A stretch of DNA of 42,090 nucleotides from Verrucomicrobiaceae bacterium (lineage in GTDB: Bacteria > Verrucomicrobiota > Verrucomicrobiia > Verrucomicrobiales > Verrucomicrobiaceae), in NCBI GenBank assembly GCA_027487315.1, contig JAIYDW010000092.1, forward strand, positions 1-42,090, read 5' to 3'. Under the pieces are notes generated by a model. It was given only the letters and a program-made list of their open reading frames with translations, ran no database searches and had not been told where the DNA came from. The translations under genes and the position numbers were made by a program. Positions 38,101 through 42,090 of the stretch are shown one piece after another; positions within the stretch are counted from its first letter, which is position 1, and each line of letters starts with the position of its first letter.

Positions 38101-41100
38101 AGAGTGGTGAAGCCCCCCCCCATGCTCAACGTACCTGCCGCCAGGTTGACGAAACCATTGTTGTTGGTGACGACCGTGGTGGTGCTGTTCCCAAATCGAA
38201 TGGCCTGCGAACCTGCTGTGAGAGTTCCGCCTGCAACGTTCAAGGCCCCATAGCCATTCGACTGGTTCAGCGTGATGCCCAGCACTGTGGATGCTCCCGT
38301 GCGATTCAATGTTCCCCCACTCAACAGCGTCAATTCTCCCGCCCCCCCCTGGCTGACCATGGTCCACTCCCCACCGGTGTGGTCTAGCAGGCCCGTTCCG
38401 GAGATGCGCGCTACCCCGACACCAGTGGAAGCGTTGGCGACAATAAAGCGTCCATTGGTTTTGTGGATGCCTCCTGAAAGGTCGAAATACCCGTAACCGT
38501 TGGTCGCCACATACTGAGTGTTGGCGGCTGGTGAAAGCGTGACGGTTCCGCCAGTTTGATTCCAAATGGAAACTGCACCAGTGGCGTTCGCTCCCTGAGT
38601 GGTGTGCATTGTGATGCTGCCGGTGCCAGTCACATTGACTGTGGCAACACCCGCCGTCGACCCATAAGTTAGCGTGCTCCCAGAAGCCACCGTGGTGCCA
38701 GTTAAGGATCCGGTCACGTTCAACGTTCCCCCGGTTACTACCGTGTTACCGGTGTAAGTATTCGCACCTGAGAGCGTCAAGGCACCGGCACCGACCTTGG
38801 TCAGTCCGAGTGCCCCTGCCAGCGTTCCGTTTCGCAAAACCCCTGAGAACGTGGTGTCAGTGCCCAGTGCTCCGACACTTAGCGCAGCCGCTGTGGCCGA
38901 CTCGTTCTCCACGGTTCCCGCCCCAGACAGAGATCCGATGGCATTTGCGAATCCGTTGAGCCGCAGAGTGCCTCCGACATTGAAAGGAGAAGCCGCGCTA
39001 AATGTATTCGCTGCACCACCGCGTAGCACGCTTCCGGTCGGCAAAGTCGTCACCCCGGTGTAACTCGAAGCCGTCCCCGAAAAGGTCACCAACCCGCCGT
39101 TGGTGCTCGCAATCGTCAAGTCTCCTGCCCCCCTGACCCCACCACTGACCGTCAAGCTCGATCCTCCACTACCGTTGACTGTCCATGTCTGATTCGCACC
39201 AAGCACAACCGGGGCGCTAATCGTCGCCGCACCAGAACTCGCCTCGACATTGATGCCGCCAGCCGAACTAGCAGGCGCAAGGGTCAATGAGTTTGTCAGG
39301 ACCGCCCCAGGTGCGATCGTCACGTCCGTCACTCCGGTGGGATTGCTCGAGAATCGAAGACTGTCAACGGTGTAGGGAGTATCCAAAAAGGTGTTGATCG
39401 AAGGTCCTGATACCGAGGATGCCGAAAAGACGACCGTATTCGCAGTGCCCGGGGATCCACCAGCATTGGTCACTCCTGCCAAATCAGTCGTGAAGTTGGA
39501 ATTGCCACCCGTTATCGTCGCCCAGCTGTTATTCACTCCACCACGCCAGAAAAGGTCTCCAGCCGCAATCGCGTTTACCCCCAACTGCACTAGGGTATCA
39601 CTCGAAGTCAGGTTGTAGCTGAATCCACCGGGCAGGAACCCCAGGCTATAGGTTGCCGTCGACAATCCACTGGTCGCCGAAATGAGATCATAAGTCGGAG
39701 ATGATCCAAACCCAGGCAGTACGCCAAAATTGAACCTCACGGTGTTAAGGGTCGTGGCTGCCCCCGTTAACGTCAGCGTGTCCGACGTCGCGGTGTTGGC
39801 GCCAATATCCAGTCCAAGAGTCAGCAGACCTGAACCAACCGCGCCTAAACTCATCGACGTCAGGTTCGTCAGTTGATCCGCCGAACCGTTGATCAAGCTC
39901 AGGCTGGACCCCACGCCAACCTCAACGTTGGTGATTAATCCAGGTGCCGCCAACCCTGCACCTATCCCAAGATTTCCACCCACAGCCCGCAATCCCGTGG
40001 TGCCATTCAGTGGCGAATTAATGTTCAAGGTGCCTCCAACGACACTGGTAGTGCCCTGATACGTCAGGGTCATCCCCGCATTAAAGGTAGTGGTGGTGTT
40101 ACCCGCCTTGATAATGCTCAAAGCTCCCGCTCCACTGTCCGTGATCGTCCGTGATCCGGTAGAAGTCGCAGGGTTCAGGTTCACCACGTTGTCATTGGCT
40201 CCAAAGCGCAAGGTCGCAGCCGTTCCAGAGGTGTTGTCGATGACGACGGCACCGTCCGTCGTGGCTGTCAGAGAGGTGATCGTCTGTGTGGTGCCATTGA
40301 GGTTCAAGGTCGCCGTGTCAGAGTTCACAAATTCGGGGCTCATGATCAGTCCGCCAGCCGCGATCGCACTGCTGTTGATGGCTTCGTTGGTCGTGAATCT
40401 GATCGTGCCGCGGTCGATGTCAGCGAAGACGATGCTCTGGTTGAAGTTCGAGGTTGCGCCGTTCGTCCCTAGTGTGAGGGTCCCACCCCCGTTCACGTCG
40501 AATCGGACACCAAAGGCCGTCGAAGTGGTGAAGTTTCCATTGATCACCGTCTCTCCCGGCCCATCGAGCGTCCATGAGCGGTTCGCGGTCAATGCATTGG
40601 CCGTGACGCCACCATTGAAGGTGACCGCTTTGCCTGCGACAACGCTGTTGATGGTGGTGACGTTATTGGCAGCAGCACCCAAGTTGAGAGCGGTGCTGAA
40701 GGTGAGGTTGTAATCGCCCAGGAATCCATTGGTGGTGTTGTTGTTGTGGGTAACAGCATTCGCGATGGTGCGATCGCCGCCGGAGGCGAAGACGTTCCCG
40801 TTGTTGAGAACCAACGCTCCCACCGTTCCAAGCGCGGCGTTGTTCCCGATACCGAGTGCACCTGCCGAAGCTGTGGTGTTACCCGTGTAAGTGTTGGCAC
40901 CGCTCAGGATCCAGGTCGCTCCGCCGTCCACGGCGACCGAGAGGACGCCAGCTCCGTTATCAGTAAGGACGTTGGTAATCGCGTTGCCATCGGCGTTGGA
41001 ACCCCGAAGGTTCAATGTCTTGTTGCCCGTCTCAGTGGTATCGTGCGCCACGTTCGTCAGGATGAGCGGTCCAGATCCGTCAGCGTGGATCGTGTTGTTG

Positions 41101-42090
41101 GCTGAGGTGCCACGCAGCCGGATCTTGCGGTCACTGGTCTCACCAGCACCCACATACACCAAGTTACCGCCAGTGGTAGTCGCATTCCCCAAGACGATGG
41201 CGTTGCCATCGTTCATAGCCACCCCGCCAGCCCCAACGCTTGAAGTCGAGCCACCGGTGCTGCTGCCAAGGGAAGTGACCACTAAGGTGCCCGCGTCAAC
41301 TGAGGTCAACCCTGTGTAGGAGTTGGCGTTACCAACGCGAAGGATGCCCGCGCCGTTCTTGAACAAGCCACCACCTGCGCCTGAGAGAACGCCTGATAGG
41401 GTCGCGTAATCAGCACCGGTCGTGCCGTTGTCATTGACGGTTACCGTGCGGGCGACTGCGCCCAGGTCGATGGCATTGGTGAAGGTCACATCATCGAGAG
41501 AACTCGCTGAGTTCAAGATGAGTGCTTGCGTGCCTCCGGTGCCAACGAAGCCGCCGCTTCCCCAGATCAAATCCGCGCCACCATTGAGGGTGACAGTGAG
41601 TGGTCCGCCGTGTGCCGCAAAGCCACCGCCACCCGTGGTCCCACCGAAGGTGATGGTTCCAGTGCCTGCTGTCGGTGTTGCTGACAAGTCTCTAGCGAAT
41701 GTGCCGGATGACTGGAAGATACCCGAGGTCGCGTTGGTCCCAAGGACAAGCGGGCTGTTGGCAGGAAGCGCGGTAGCATTGTTGACGGCGAGAACACCGT
41801 CAGTCACCCTCGTGATTCCGGTGTAGCTGTTGGCGCTGTTGGCCAAGTTCCACTGGCCTGCTCCCGTCTTGTTGATGCCCAGCGCGACTGACGCGGTGCT
41901 GTCCACCAACTGCGGGGCGAAGGTGTTGTCACCCAGCGAGGTGCCACCAAAAATCAAGGTCGCAGCGGCAATGGTGTTGTTAACGATAGGCCCAGTGCTC
42001 GTCCAGACCAGCGCGTTGTTGTTGGAGGCGTTGCTCGAAATGGTCGCGCCAGTTGCGGCGGCTGCCAGAGTAAACAAACGATTCGTTGAA
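23184..42090 (-). CDS. Giant PATR-repeat / Ig-domain surface protein (partial, N-terminus beyond window)
   Basis: One uninterrupted frame runs from the stop at 23184 through the right edge. The first in-window start-like codon is a TTG at 42077, but codons upstream of it stay open (S-T-N-R before LFTLAAAA), so the true start lies outside. At least 6,297 residues are present. About residues 1-5,310 are beta-strand repeats of autotransporter-associated type: more than 20 copies of a motif like 'LTKxGxGTLxLSGxNTYTGxTxVxxGxL'. Four large modules are marked by 'LYWRG...W' linkers. Then five Ig-like domains (about 5,312-5,768), one He_PIG-like domain ('GLPPGLTINSAGLISG', about 5,768-5,880) and a 418-residue beta-rich C-terminus. 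Cys was seen only in two Ig domains. Probably extracellular, adhesive or structural. No autotransporter barrel, PEP-CTERM or LPxTG signal is seen at the C-terminus. Confidence 0.93.
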   Translation of the reverse strand, partial: STNRLFTLAAAATGATISSNASNNNALVWTSTGPIVNNTIAAATLIFGGTSLGDNTFAPQLVDSTASVALGINKTGAGQWNLANSANSYTGITRVTDGVLAVNNATALPANSPLVLGTNATSGIFQSSGTFARDLSATPTAGTGTITFGGTTGGGGFAAHGGPLTVTLNGGADLIWGSGGFVGTGGTQALILNSASSLDDVTFTNAIDLGAVARTVTVNDNGTTGADYATLSGVLSGAGGGLFKNGAGILRVGNANSYTGLTSVDAGTLVVTSLGSSTGGSTSSVGAGGVAMNDGNAIVLGNATTTGGNLVYVGAGETSDRKIRLRGTSANNTIHADGSGPLILTNVAHDTTETGNKTLNLRGSNADGNAITNVLTDNGAGVLSVAVDGGATWILSGANTYTGNTTASAGALGIGNNAALGTVGALVLNNGNVFASGGDRTIANAVTHNNNTTNGFLGDYNLTFSTALNLGAAANNVTTINSVVAGKAVTFNGGVTANALTANRSWTLDGPGETVINGNFTTSTAFGVRFDVNGGGTLTLGTNGATSNFNQSIVFADIDRGTIRFTTNEAINSSAIAAGGLIMSPEFVNSDTATLNLNGTTQTITSLTATTDGAVVIDNTSGTAATLRFGANDNVVNLNPATSTGSRTITDSGAGALSIIKAGNTTTTFNAGMTLTYQGTTSVVGGTLNINSPLNGTTGLRAVGGNLGIGAGLAAPGLITNVEVGVGSSLSLINGSADQLTNLTSMSLGAVGSGLLTLGLDIGANTATSDTLTLTGAATTLNTVRFNFGVLPGFGSSPTYDLISATSGLSTATYSLGFLPGGFSYNLTSSDTLVQLGVNAIAAGDLFWRGGVNNSWATITGGNSNFTTDLAGVTNAGGSPGTANTVVFSASSVSGPSINTFLDTPYTVDSLRFSSNPTGVTDVTIAPGAVLTNSLTLAPASSAGGINVEASSGAATISAPVVLGANQTWTVNGSGGSSLTVSGGVRGAGDLTIASTNGGLVTFSGTASSYTGVTTLPTGSVLRGGAANTFSAASPFNVGGTLRLNGFANAIGSLSGAGTVENESATAAALSVGALGTDTTFSGVLRNGTLAGALGLTKVGAGALTLSGANTYTGNTVVTGGTLNVTGSLTGTTVASGSTLTYGSTAGVATVNVTGTGSITMHTTQGANATGAVSIWNQTGGTVTLSPAANTQYVATNGYGYFDLSGGIHKTNGRFIVANASTGVGVARISGTGLLDHTGGEWTMVSQGGAGELTLLSGGTLNRTGASTVLGITLNQSNGYGALNVAGGTLTAGSQAIRFGNSTTTVVTNNNGFVNLAAGTLSMGGGFTTLFPSTGTSGNNVYLNFAGGTLRSSANMANVIPATTAAVTVTSTIFGAIDNSAVVGAPSFSGGLIFDSNGFDSTIGQPLVGAATSVGLTQANISVAGGTGYVAPPLVRFSTDGMIPGGTPASGYAVVSGGQVTGIVITSPGTYTAGTVPTVTLSGGGGTGASVTLGALNTANLAGGLTKTGQGILTLSAANTFTGVVTVNGGTLSVNSGSLANISGLSVGVGGNGSFDLYADGATTTWNVPNNTGITLSSATTSGGLGFELGTLGTSDKIVFTGTGALTVDPAGVGLINARGLLGFGIGTYELISGPNSIANISNLALGVLPGGFTYALDLTDPTKVSLNVLAAAAGELYWRGDSSTQSWANIAGGNTNWATDTAGLTEAGFTPGSGNVVNFSATNAGAAPIVTTLDSLFSVQGLKFLNSGTGPVSIGAGVGGVLTLGADGIEVKAGAPAAVSLSAPVVLGTNQSWTVTDASSVLTSSGGITGAANLTKEGAGTLTLIGSNTYTGLTTVNGGKLRAGAALAFNATSAHLLGAAGGLELNGFNQTVASLEGSVGSTVSNGGVAGAVLTAGANDTSTTFAGILENGALAGTLGLTKVGTGTLELSGANTYSGTTLVNGGTLTLSGARTGTSGAITVSSLAGINATLNILDGVHNLAGSSFTVGNAATTAATGTVNQSGGAVSFTGGSQLLIGNVANIGNTGIYNLSGGTLATVASATTGVRLGVNTGSTGIFNLSGTGSLQMTGGTGSLLAIGRSDAVANNTTNTFNQTGGTAAIGTLALGGSAGGSTGVVSNLNLTGGTFVANAFTLLSAGNTNTSSITIGGTADVTLPALPTVRGTGSIANLTLDGGTLRPLASSASYMSGLTNAFLTSNGAKLNVGDGINITISQPLANAPSQAGTFLKLGNGRLALTGANTFTGGIVVNGGRLDITGTNTTSVPVNVDGGAISFSPSALANVTTFNIGATQEGALDLLYDGVAANWTVPSGVTINLGGAVSSGALGFNLGVNTATSDRMIFSPGSSLVVNAGGGRINGSALGSLTVGNSYDVVTGATITGPGVFEPGNLPSGFTYNVSTSLGTVTLNVVGQAAAGDLYWKGGVNNAWGGLGGGGTTSNWSSTSDGLTGTNYGPGANNLVIFSADTIAAPATTTLDSGVSVQGIRFLSSATPSVSLLPGAAGTLTLGSQGIEIQTGAQAVTTIAAPIVFSAPQIWTVADANSSLAATAVISGGTVNSTQALPGANVALTITGAGTVNLSNVANTFAGDILVNGAGLTVNSDRSWGGATEANVTSKTVTLINGARLNVNGAVNPGGVATTNYNLVRVGAGGATIDTAFNSSLTLDDAGQFGMADNVNLTKSGPGTLVLGADYGTLIGANTSMTVTGGLLRLQSSAGAFGTANKGVITLAGGNLDLRLNSGGNFGNNVIITNDATISTGRTTAAATDIGLGMGTLSVGAVTLTQSNGNGNTAPNVANLAFGATTFTGSPTFNVTNVNGAGIGTLTLDSVAESGGSYGIAKTGAGSLVITGVAGYTGSTSVTGGRLSILGQASTTGSLSVTGSGSVLAFRGGFATPSAINTISVGASSTLSLLNAARSELNVDSLSLGSTGGTITTLSLDVGDLTTPGDNGVTDLINLKTGGLLSLFTGNQVFLDLSDAGLRGNQQYNLISSVDGGLTTGALGTLDWLLANTPGGFTSFTINRTDNLISVSTGDLITGNLYWRGQTDTVWNGNVNNWTTDKAGAIASTSIPGTGNDVFFQSNAAAGAAVTTTLGQNFRINSLTFEPSTNIPTSVTINPGTVSTNRLEIAGAQGITLAAGGPGSVTIGTSVKLGADQTWTVADSIALAGANYANGATKVDGVNTTNLRVGMVVSGPGIPFGTTITQIISGSRFRISNAATAAGSAASLTAASSLSVTGALTGAFNLTKSGNGLLALANDNPLYTGVTTVTTGTLQVGNGGSTGNLGTGNVVNNATLEFNRTGTHTVDNLISGTGTLSKRGSSVMVLGNNANTFSGPLVVNTGVVEFATVSNIGGGPSSLGQDSALTLSGGTLRFTGNASQATDRVVTTTTTGSTLANNGVGGASLTFNGLIVNTGTADGSQLTLTGLPGSQGFIRGGISQTGDAADMTVNGGTWNHEIGVSRIGDALTVTGATTFLNLNSGLLQVRNDFTVTAGATLNLNGSGVLSYNTTTLSADATLRATAGGIINLGASDAVDPNQFDQLRIGVDAGGLAGVFNMNAFNQTVTELHLGNRNLDRTGTINGTGTLTVLGNVDLYQGVINANLASSGTATFDKFGATGTVTLRGDNSALTSTGASAIYAGTLILDYKLSNTVKLRELSNLDMRGGTLQIQGNNSAATTQTVATLTLGEGGANVIEVDGGTGQEAVLNFGGLTRAANANDGTIRFILPNGVQSATNGITTTATLTNGLLGLSGFATVNDGTGTYFATTSGTNVVGLLSTPKNDVTTWVTGDHITDETTGFTGTLAAIGINSLRFNAAAGSDLNVNTTGVLGITSGGILVTSNVGGTPGIFGGTLTSGAIAANVPELIVTQDSSQVFEISSAIGTNHAITKSGNGTLRLSGNNFYTGYTDILQGTLEVSGGNAIGDNSLVILDDNRNTTFQLLSNETIGRLQGGRRSDGEDNGLVAIGANTLSLNQSASTTYSGVITGTGALVMNSGSVGNLNLNASSSGFTGTVVVNGGLLQLSGVGRLDASAFTINKGGNLLLDNISATRSGTRILDTAGITLNSADGTFNGQTIVRGLAIRTDQNAETSETIGVLTFNSGASYLSGEASGTTGRASIIATNFVRVNNATLSARGRALGTNSGDRNQFRIGNATNETAFVTAMRGGAGVAGSKNVSIIPWAIGESTTGALAATHMGNSFLTYAAATSGVDQDGDPVSTPVGGLRPLDLTSEYSTFAAAAANTNNIRESLTGNLALPFGPARTVNALVLHNNSVAAATHDVSSIGAGESLAITSGGLLFTLNPAAAAGDYGLTLGGFGNGITVGAANEYVIHVVNPDAGVPTKALTATISSALTTSADITKGGRGTLILSGTNTAGGGTRRTTINEGVLQIGGLASIGGTAGNLVFAGGTLRLGTGFIGDLSARTISFLNGGGTLDTNGNDVTLAGSLGSGVGGFTKVGAGNLTLNAAATYTGPTVLSAGTITIGANNALGVGGDLTLAGGTTLALGSNNLSSGLVTMSGTAPVITGTGTITAANGFFFNNTTTDPATTNVDAVLAGAGGLRKAQANTLVLNGLNTYSGPTEIQAGAVTFNTIGNVGGGASGLGAPTTAGNGMIRLGLTTANVALNYIGTGHSSDRVLGMQGTTGGLTLNANGSGAVGFGVVTGLTFGAKTLTLDGTADASLVNSINGVVEGAGTIAIVKSGTSSWAITGAGTHSGLTTVNGGVLRISNSTALGAVTAGTVVADGATLQLEGGIAVGAEALTISGTGAAGQTGALVNRSGSNSFAGAITALSPLTISSEAGALALGALTGTDVGLTLASAGAGDVSFSGDVQLGTGAITKNGVGLLALAGNNSFTGGLALNAGIVEAGSAGALGTTGSITFGGGTLRHGAGNTVDYSARFVSAPGTAYKIATAGQSVTYASPLSGVGSTLTKSGAGTLVLSAVNTFDGQTAVTGGVLSISSEDNLGAAPAAFTADQLLLDGGTLLSTASFAINDANRGITLGALGGTFNTAPSTQLTLDTALTGAGQLTKDGAGTVLLNVVSTHTGGTVVQDGKLLLGVNNAISGAVTVSGAGALDIGANSLTVSSLNVTGSSASIAGTGSIDSAAGFGFSPTGTTTIGSVLAGSGAVTMSGTGTAVLTGANTYTGPTTISSGALLLDGGSLSTGTVSVASAATFGGIGSVAGPVVLAAGTGYQAGQQSLLNVGGGVRNGLNVLDLNGDLTTGNFSILDFYLTRTGFTQLDVAGAMNLDAGTRIRINLDSGYIPSAGSAFDLLNWGTLNIGGGASLADLLFPLPTDGMGAPVWVTTDFNTLGILRVDGLRTGPAITTNPVGGVVFAGDSVTFTLGVTGSDPLVIQWYKGPTTANPIPGANGVTYTIPAVVGADSGEYWARVTNGPNPEDTVDSQLATLDVVTLPRITAQPTGATLFPSPGTNKTFNVTAIGPGTLTYVWKKATVAIPGAPNDDEYTINGVQVADSGNYTVTVSNGFGSVTSDVAVLTVSQAIAFTQQPLTPVPAVPEGNPVTLTAAVTGDGPFTYQWERAPRIGLTGSNFGPFAPVSGQTAPTITQTLDLTNQGKYRLVVSNAYTTLTSNEATVIFGAAQVVVTTQPISKVVAVGSTLELDVVTSGGKPQKFQWFFKGKAVGDETDSTLRIEDVTSARAGPYFCRISNSLVSGSTQVDTQVVYVSVVDRKPGRFVLTQPGTVSLSVTATADKADPLTYQWFVDDDGLVSTTTAQEVPGATARTLRMPNLTAGRKRFFCRVSAGLGTRSLDGGDNLVFIYTQPPALQPEGSWNLPDTVVSQPYSYQVPMVDNPSEAGQPDPLKMPVSFKAVGLPPGLTINSAGLISGRATVERRDKVTKLVIPYTVTITATNKLGTTTPIIKNLVVNPLDVGLIGAFTGPIDRNSSLNGNLGGMINFTTTKTGSYSGSLTMGARVFPFKGALNSAISDPTNPSVTVKVSRGTTLRPLLVSFKLNSAGFVTGPVNPLTRGTITDGRTIAQFDGWRNTWLVTPTNKTPALAYSGYYTMGLDIPLPLQGTTTNPSIPQGTGYASFTVSSTTGKLTVSGKLADGTAFTTATYVGPTGEVLVYRALYGTTATSTRGSVLGKLQIDQVVALDTTDNTLDGTVSWWKVAQAVSTSTAGRTYAAGFGPFDLSVLGSRYLPPLKGFPVLGLAQNATTNNARLNLVEANSEASLPVMTGSPANTVAVRVDNASKVFPDVLNNPRKVSMTITPATGLVSFKFSLSQPHPFNGSPATVARAVSGVGMIVRNGTEQQAWGYFMLPQLPSSFSEKTTATPILSGQAVFEKIP
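24440..26150 (-). other. Ig-like array and He_PIG-like domain of the giant protein
   Basis: Five consecutive Ig-like units of ~85-95 residues, each with a 'QWxxxG/K' core Trp, a 'DSGxYxxxVxN'-like loop and a hydrophobic end strand. The first begins near 26,145; the fourth and fifth carry 'YFCRIS' and 'FFCRVS'. A putative-Ig (He_PIG) unit follows at about 24,770-24,445. This arrangement of PATR repeats, Ig units and a C-terminal beta region recurs in Verrucomicrobia surface proteins (family knowledge). Confidence 0.8.
32420..32580 (-). other. Inserted 'VGMxVSGxGIPxGTTI' module within the giant protein
   Basis: A ~55-residue stretch with 'DGVNTTNLRVGMVVSGPGIP', 'GTTITQIISGSRFRISNAAT' and 'AAGSAASLTA'. 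The pattern resembles a recurrent module of phage structural proteins and large adhesins (VGMxVSGxGIPxGTTIxxIxxxTxFxLSxxAT). It interrupts a block that begins 'LGADQTWTVADSIALAGANY' and resumes as 'SLSVTGALTGAFNLTKSG'. Approximate residues 3,166-3,220. Confidence 0.65.
37600..37835 (-). other. Inserted 'GGxGYxxPP...' module within the giant protein
   Basis: Between PATR units there is a ~78-residue stretch beginning 'VAGGTGYVAPPLVRF', continuing 'AVVSGGQVTGIVITSPG' and ending 'PTVTLSGGGGTGASVTLG'. The pattern GGxGYxxPPxV ... GxVxxIxVTxxGxxYxxxPxVTxxGGGGxGA is a known small beta module of phage tail and large bacterial surface proteins, different in style from PATR units. Approximate residues 1,415-1,493. 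Confidence 0.65.

Larger units (their letters stand above)
26150..42077 (-). repeat. PATR beta-strand repeat region of the giant protein
   Basis: The coding sequence here encodes the Thr/Gly/Asn/Ala-rich repeats. The typical unit is an alternating 'K-x-G-x-G-x-L-x-L/T-x-x-x-N-T-Y-T-G-x-T-x-V-x-G-G-x-L' of ~30 residues separated by variable spacers. Copies are highly diverged in DNA, so these are old protein-level repeats, not recent tandem DNA duplication. Conserved 'YWRG' linkers fall near 39,575, 37,077, 34,856 and 32,998, giving modules of about 830, 740 and 620 residues; leftward of 33,000 the linker is absent to the end of the array. Confidence 0.85.

Noticed and set aside
24440-42077. 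CRISPR-like or recent tandem DNA repeat in the giant gene
   Set aside because: Repetition is at protein level with diverged DNA and irregular spacing; no identical direct repeats with uniform spacers were seen.
1-42090. tRNA, rRNA, riboswitch, insertion sequence or integrase gene
   Set aside because: No cloverleaf-like sequence, rRNA signature or transposase/integrase motif was noticed on either strand; small RNAs cannot be excluded by eye.

Overview
The window looks like chromosome of a high-GC member of the Verrucomicrobiota, probably a Prosthecobacter-like Verrucomicrobiales bacterium. Evidence: an adjacent PSCyt1/DUF1549/DUF1553 and Tat-exported DUF1501 gene pair, two secreted formylglycine sulfatases, weak or absent Shine-Dalgarno sites, and an enormous surface protein of autotransporter-associated beta-strand (PATR) repeats followed by Ig-like domains. 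This is a family-level inference; no rRNA or tRNA is present to confirm it. Roughly the first 23 kb of the given strand is rich in C and poor in G whichever way genes point, as expected for a lagging strand. That skew creates many long shadow reading frames, which are left out here.

Layout: (1) 1-380, non-coding, with two copies of a ~75 bp palindromic repeat. (2) 381-4680, a membrane-anchored, probably catalytically dead SNase-fold protein and the leftward DUF1549 -> DUF1501 operon. (3) 4735-11325, a polysaccharide-oriented set: AraC regulator, sulfatase and parallel beta-helix protein rightward; alpha/beta esterase and NodB-type deacetylase leftward; a second sulfatase rightward. (4) 11389-12540, a DUF4143 AAA ATPase with unusual base composition and a 26-bp palindrome just before its start. 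(5) 12687-16830, sugar-acid type oxidoreductases (DenD-like SDR, beta-hydroxyacid dehydrogenase, classical SDR) and an alpha-helical toroid-like lipoprotein, with paired hairpins and an operator-like inverted repeat between them. (6) 16817-23059, a leftward five-gene set: CcoI/FixI copper P-type ATPase, double universal stress protein, FixL-like heme-PAS histidine kinase, NarL-type response regulator, and a small membrane protein. (7) 23184 to beyond the right edge, one open frame of about 6,300 codons encoding the giant repeat protein; its true N-terminus lies outside the window.

How the parts fit: region 3 looks like a periplasmic programme for desulfating, deacetylating and cleaving a decorated polysaccharide under AraC control. 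Region 6 looks like an oxygen-sensing module linked to maturation of a cbb3-type oxidase: the kinase has the His and Arg of FixL heme-PAS domains at exactly FixL spacing, but a NarX-type HisKA_3 kinase core. The giant protein is probably an extracellular structural or adhesive protein; no autotransporter beta-barrel is visible at its C-terminus, so its secretion route is open. The most distinctive items are this protein (repeated large modules with inserted foreign-looking domains), the FixL/NarX hybrid operon, and several unassigned palindromes.
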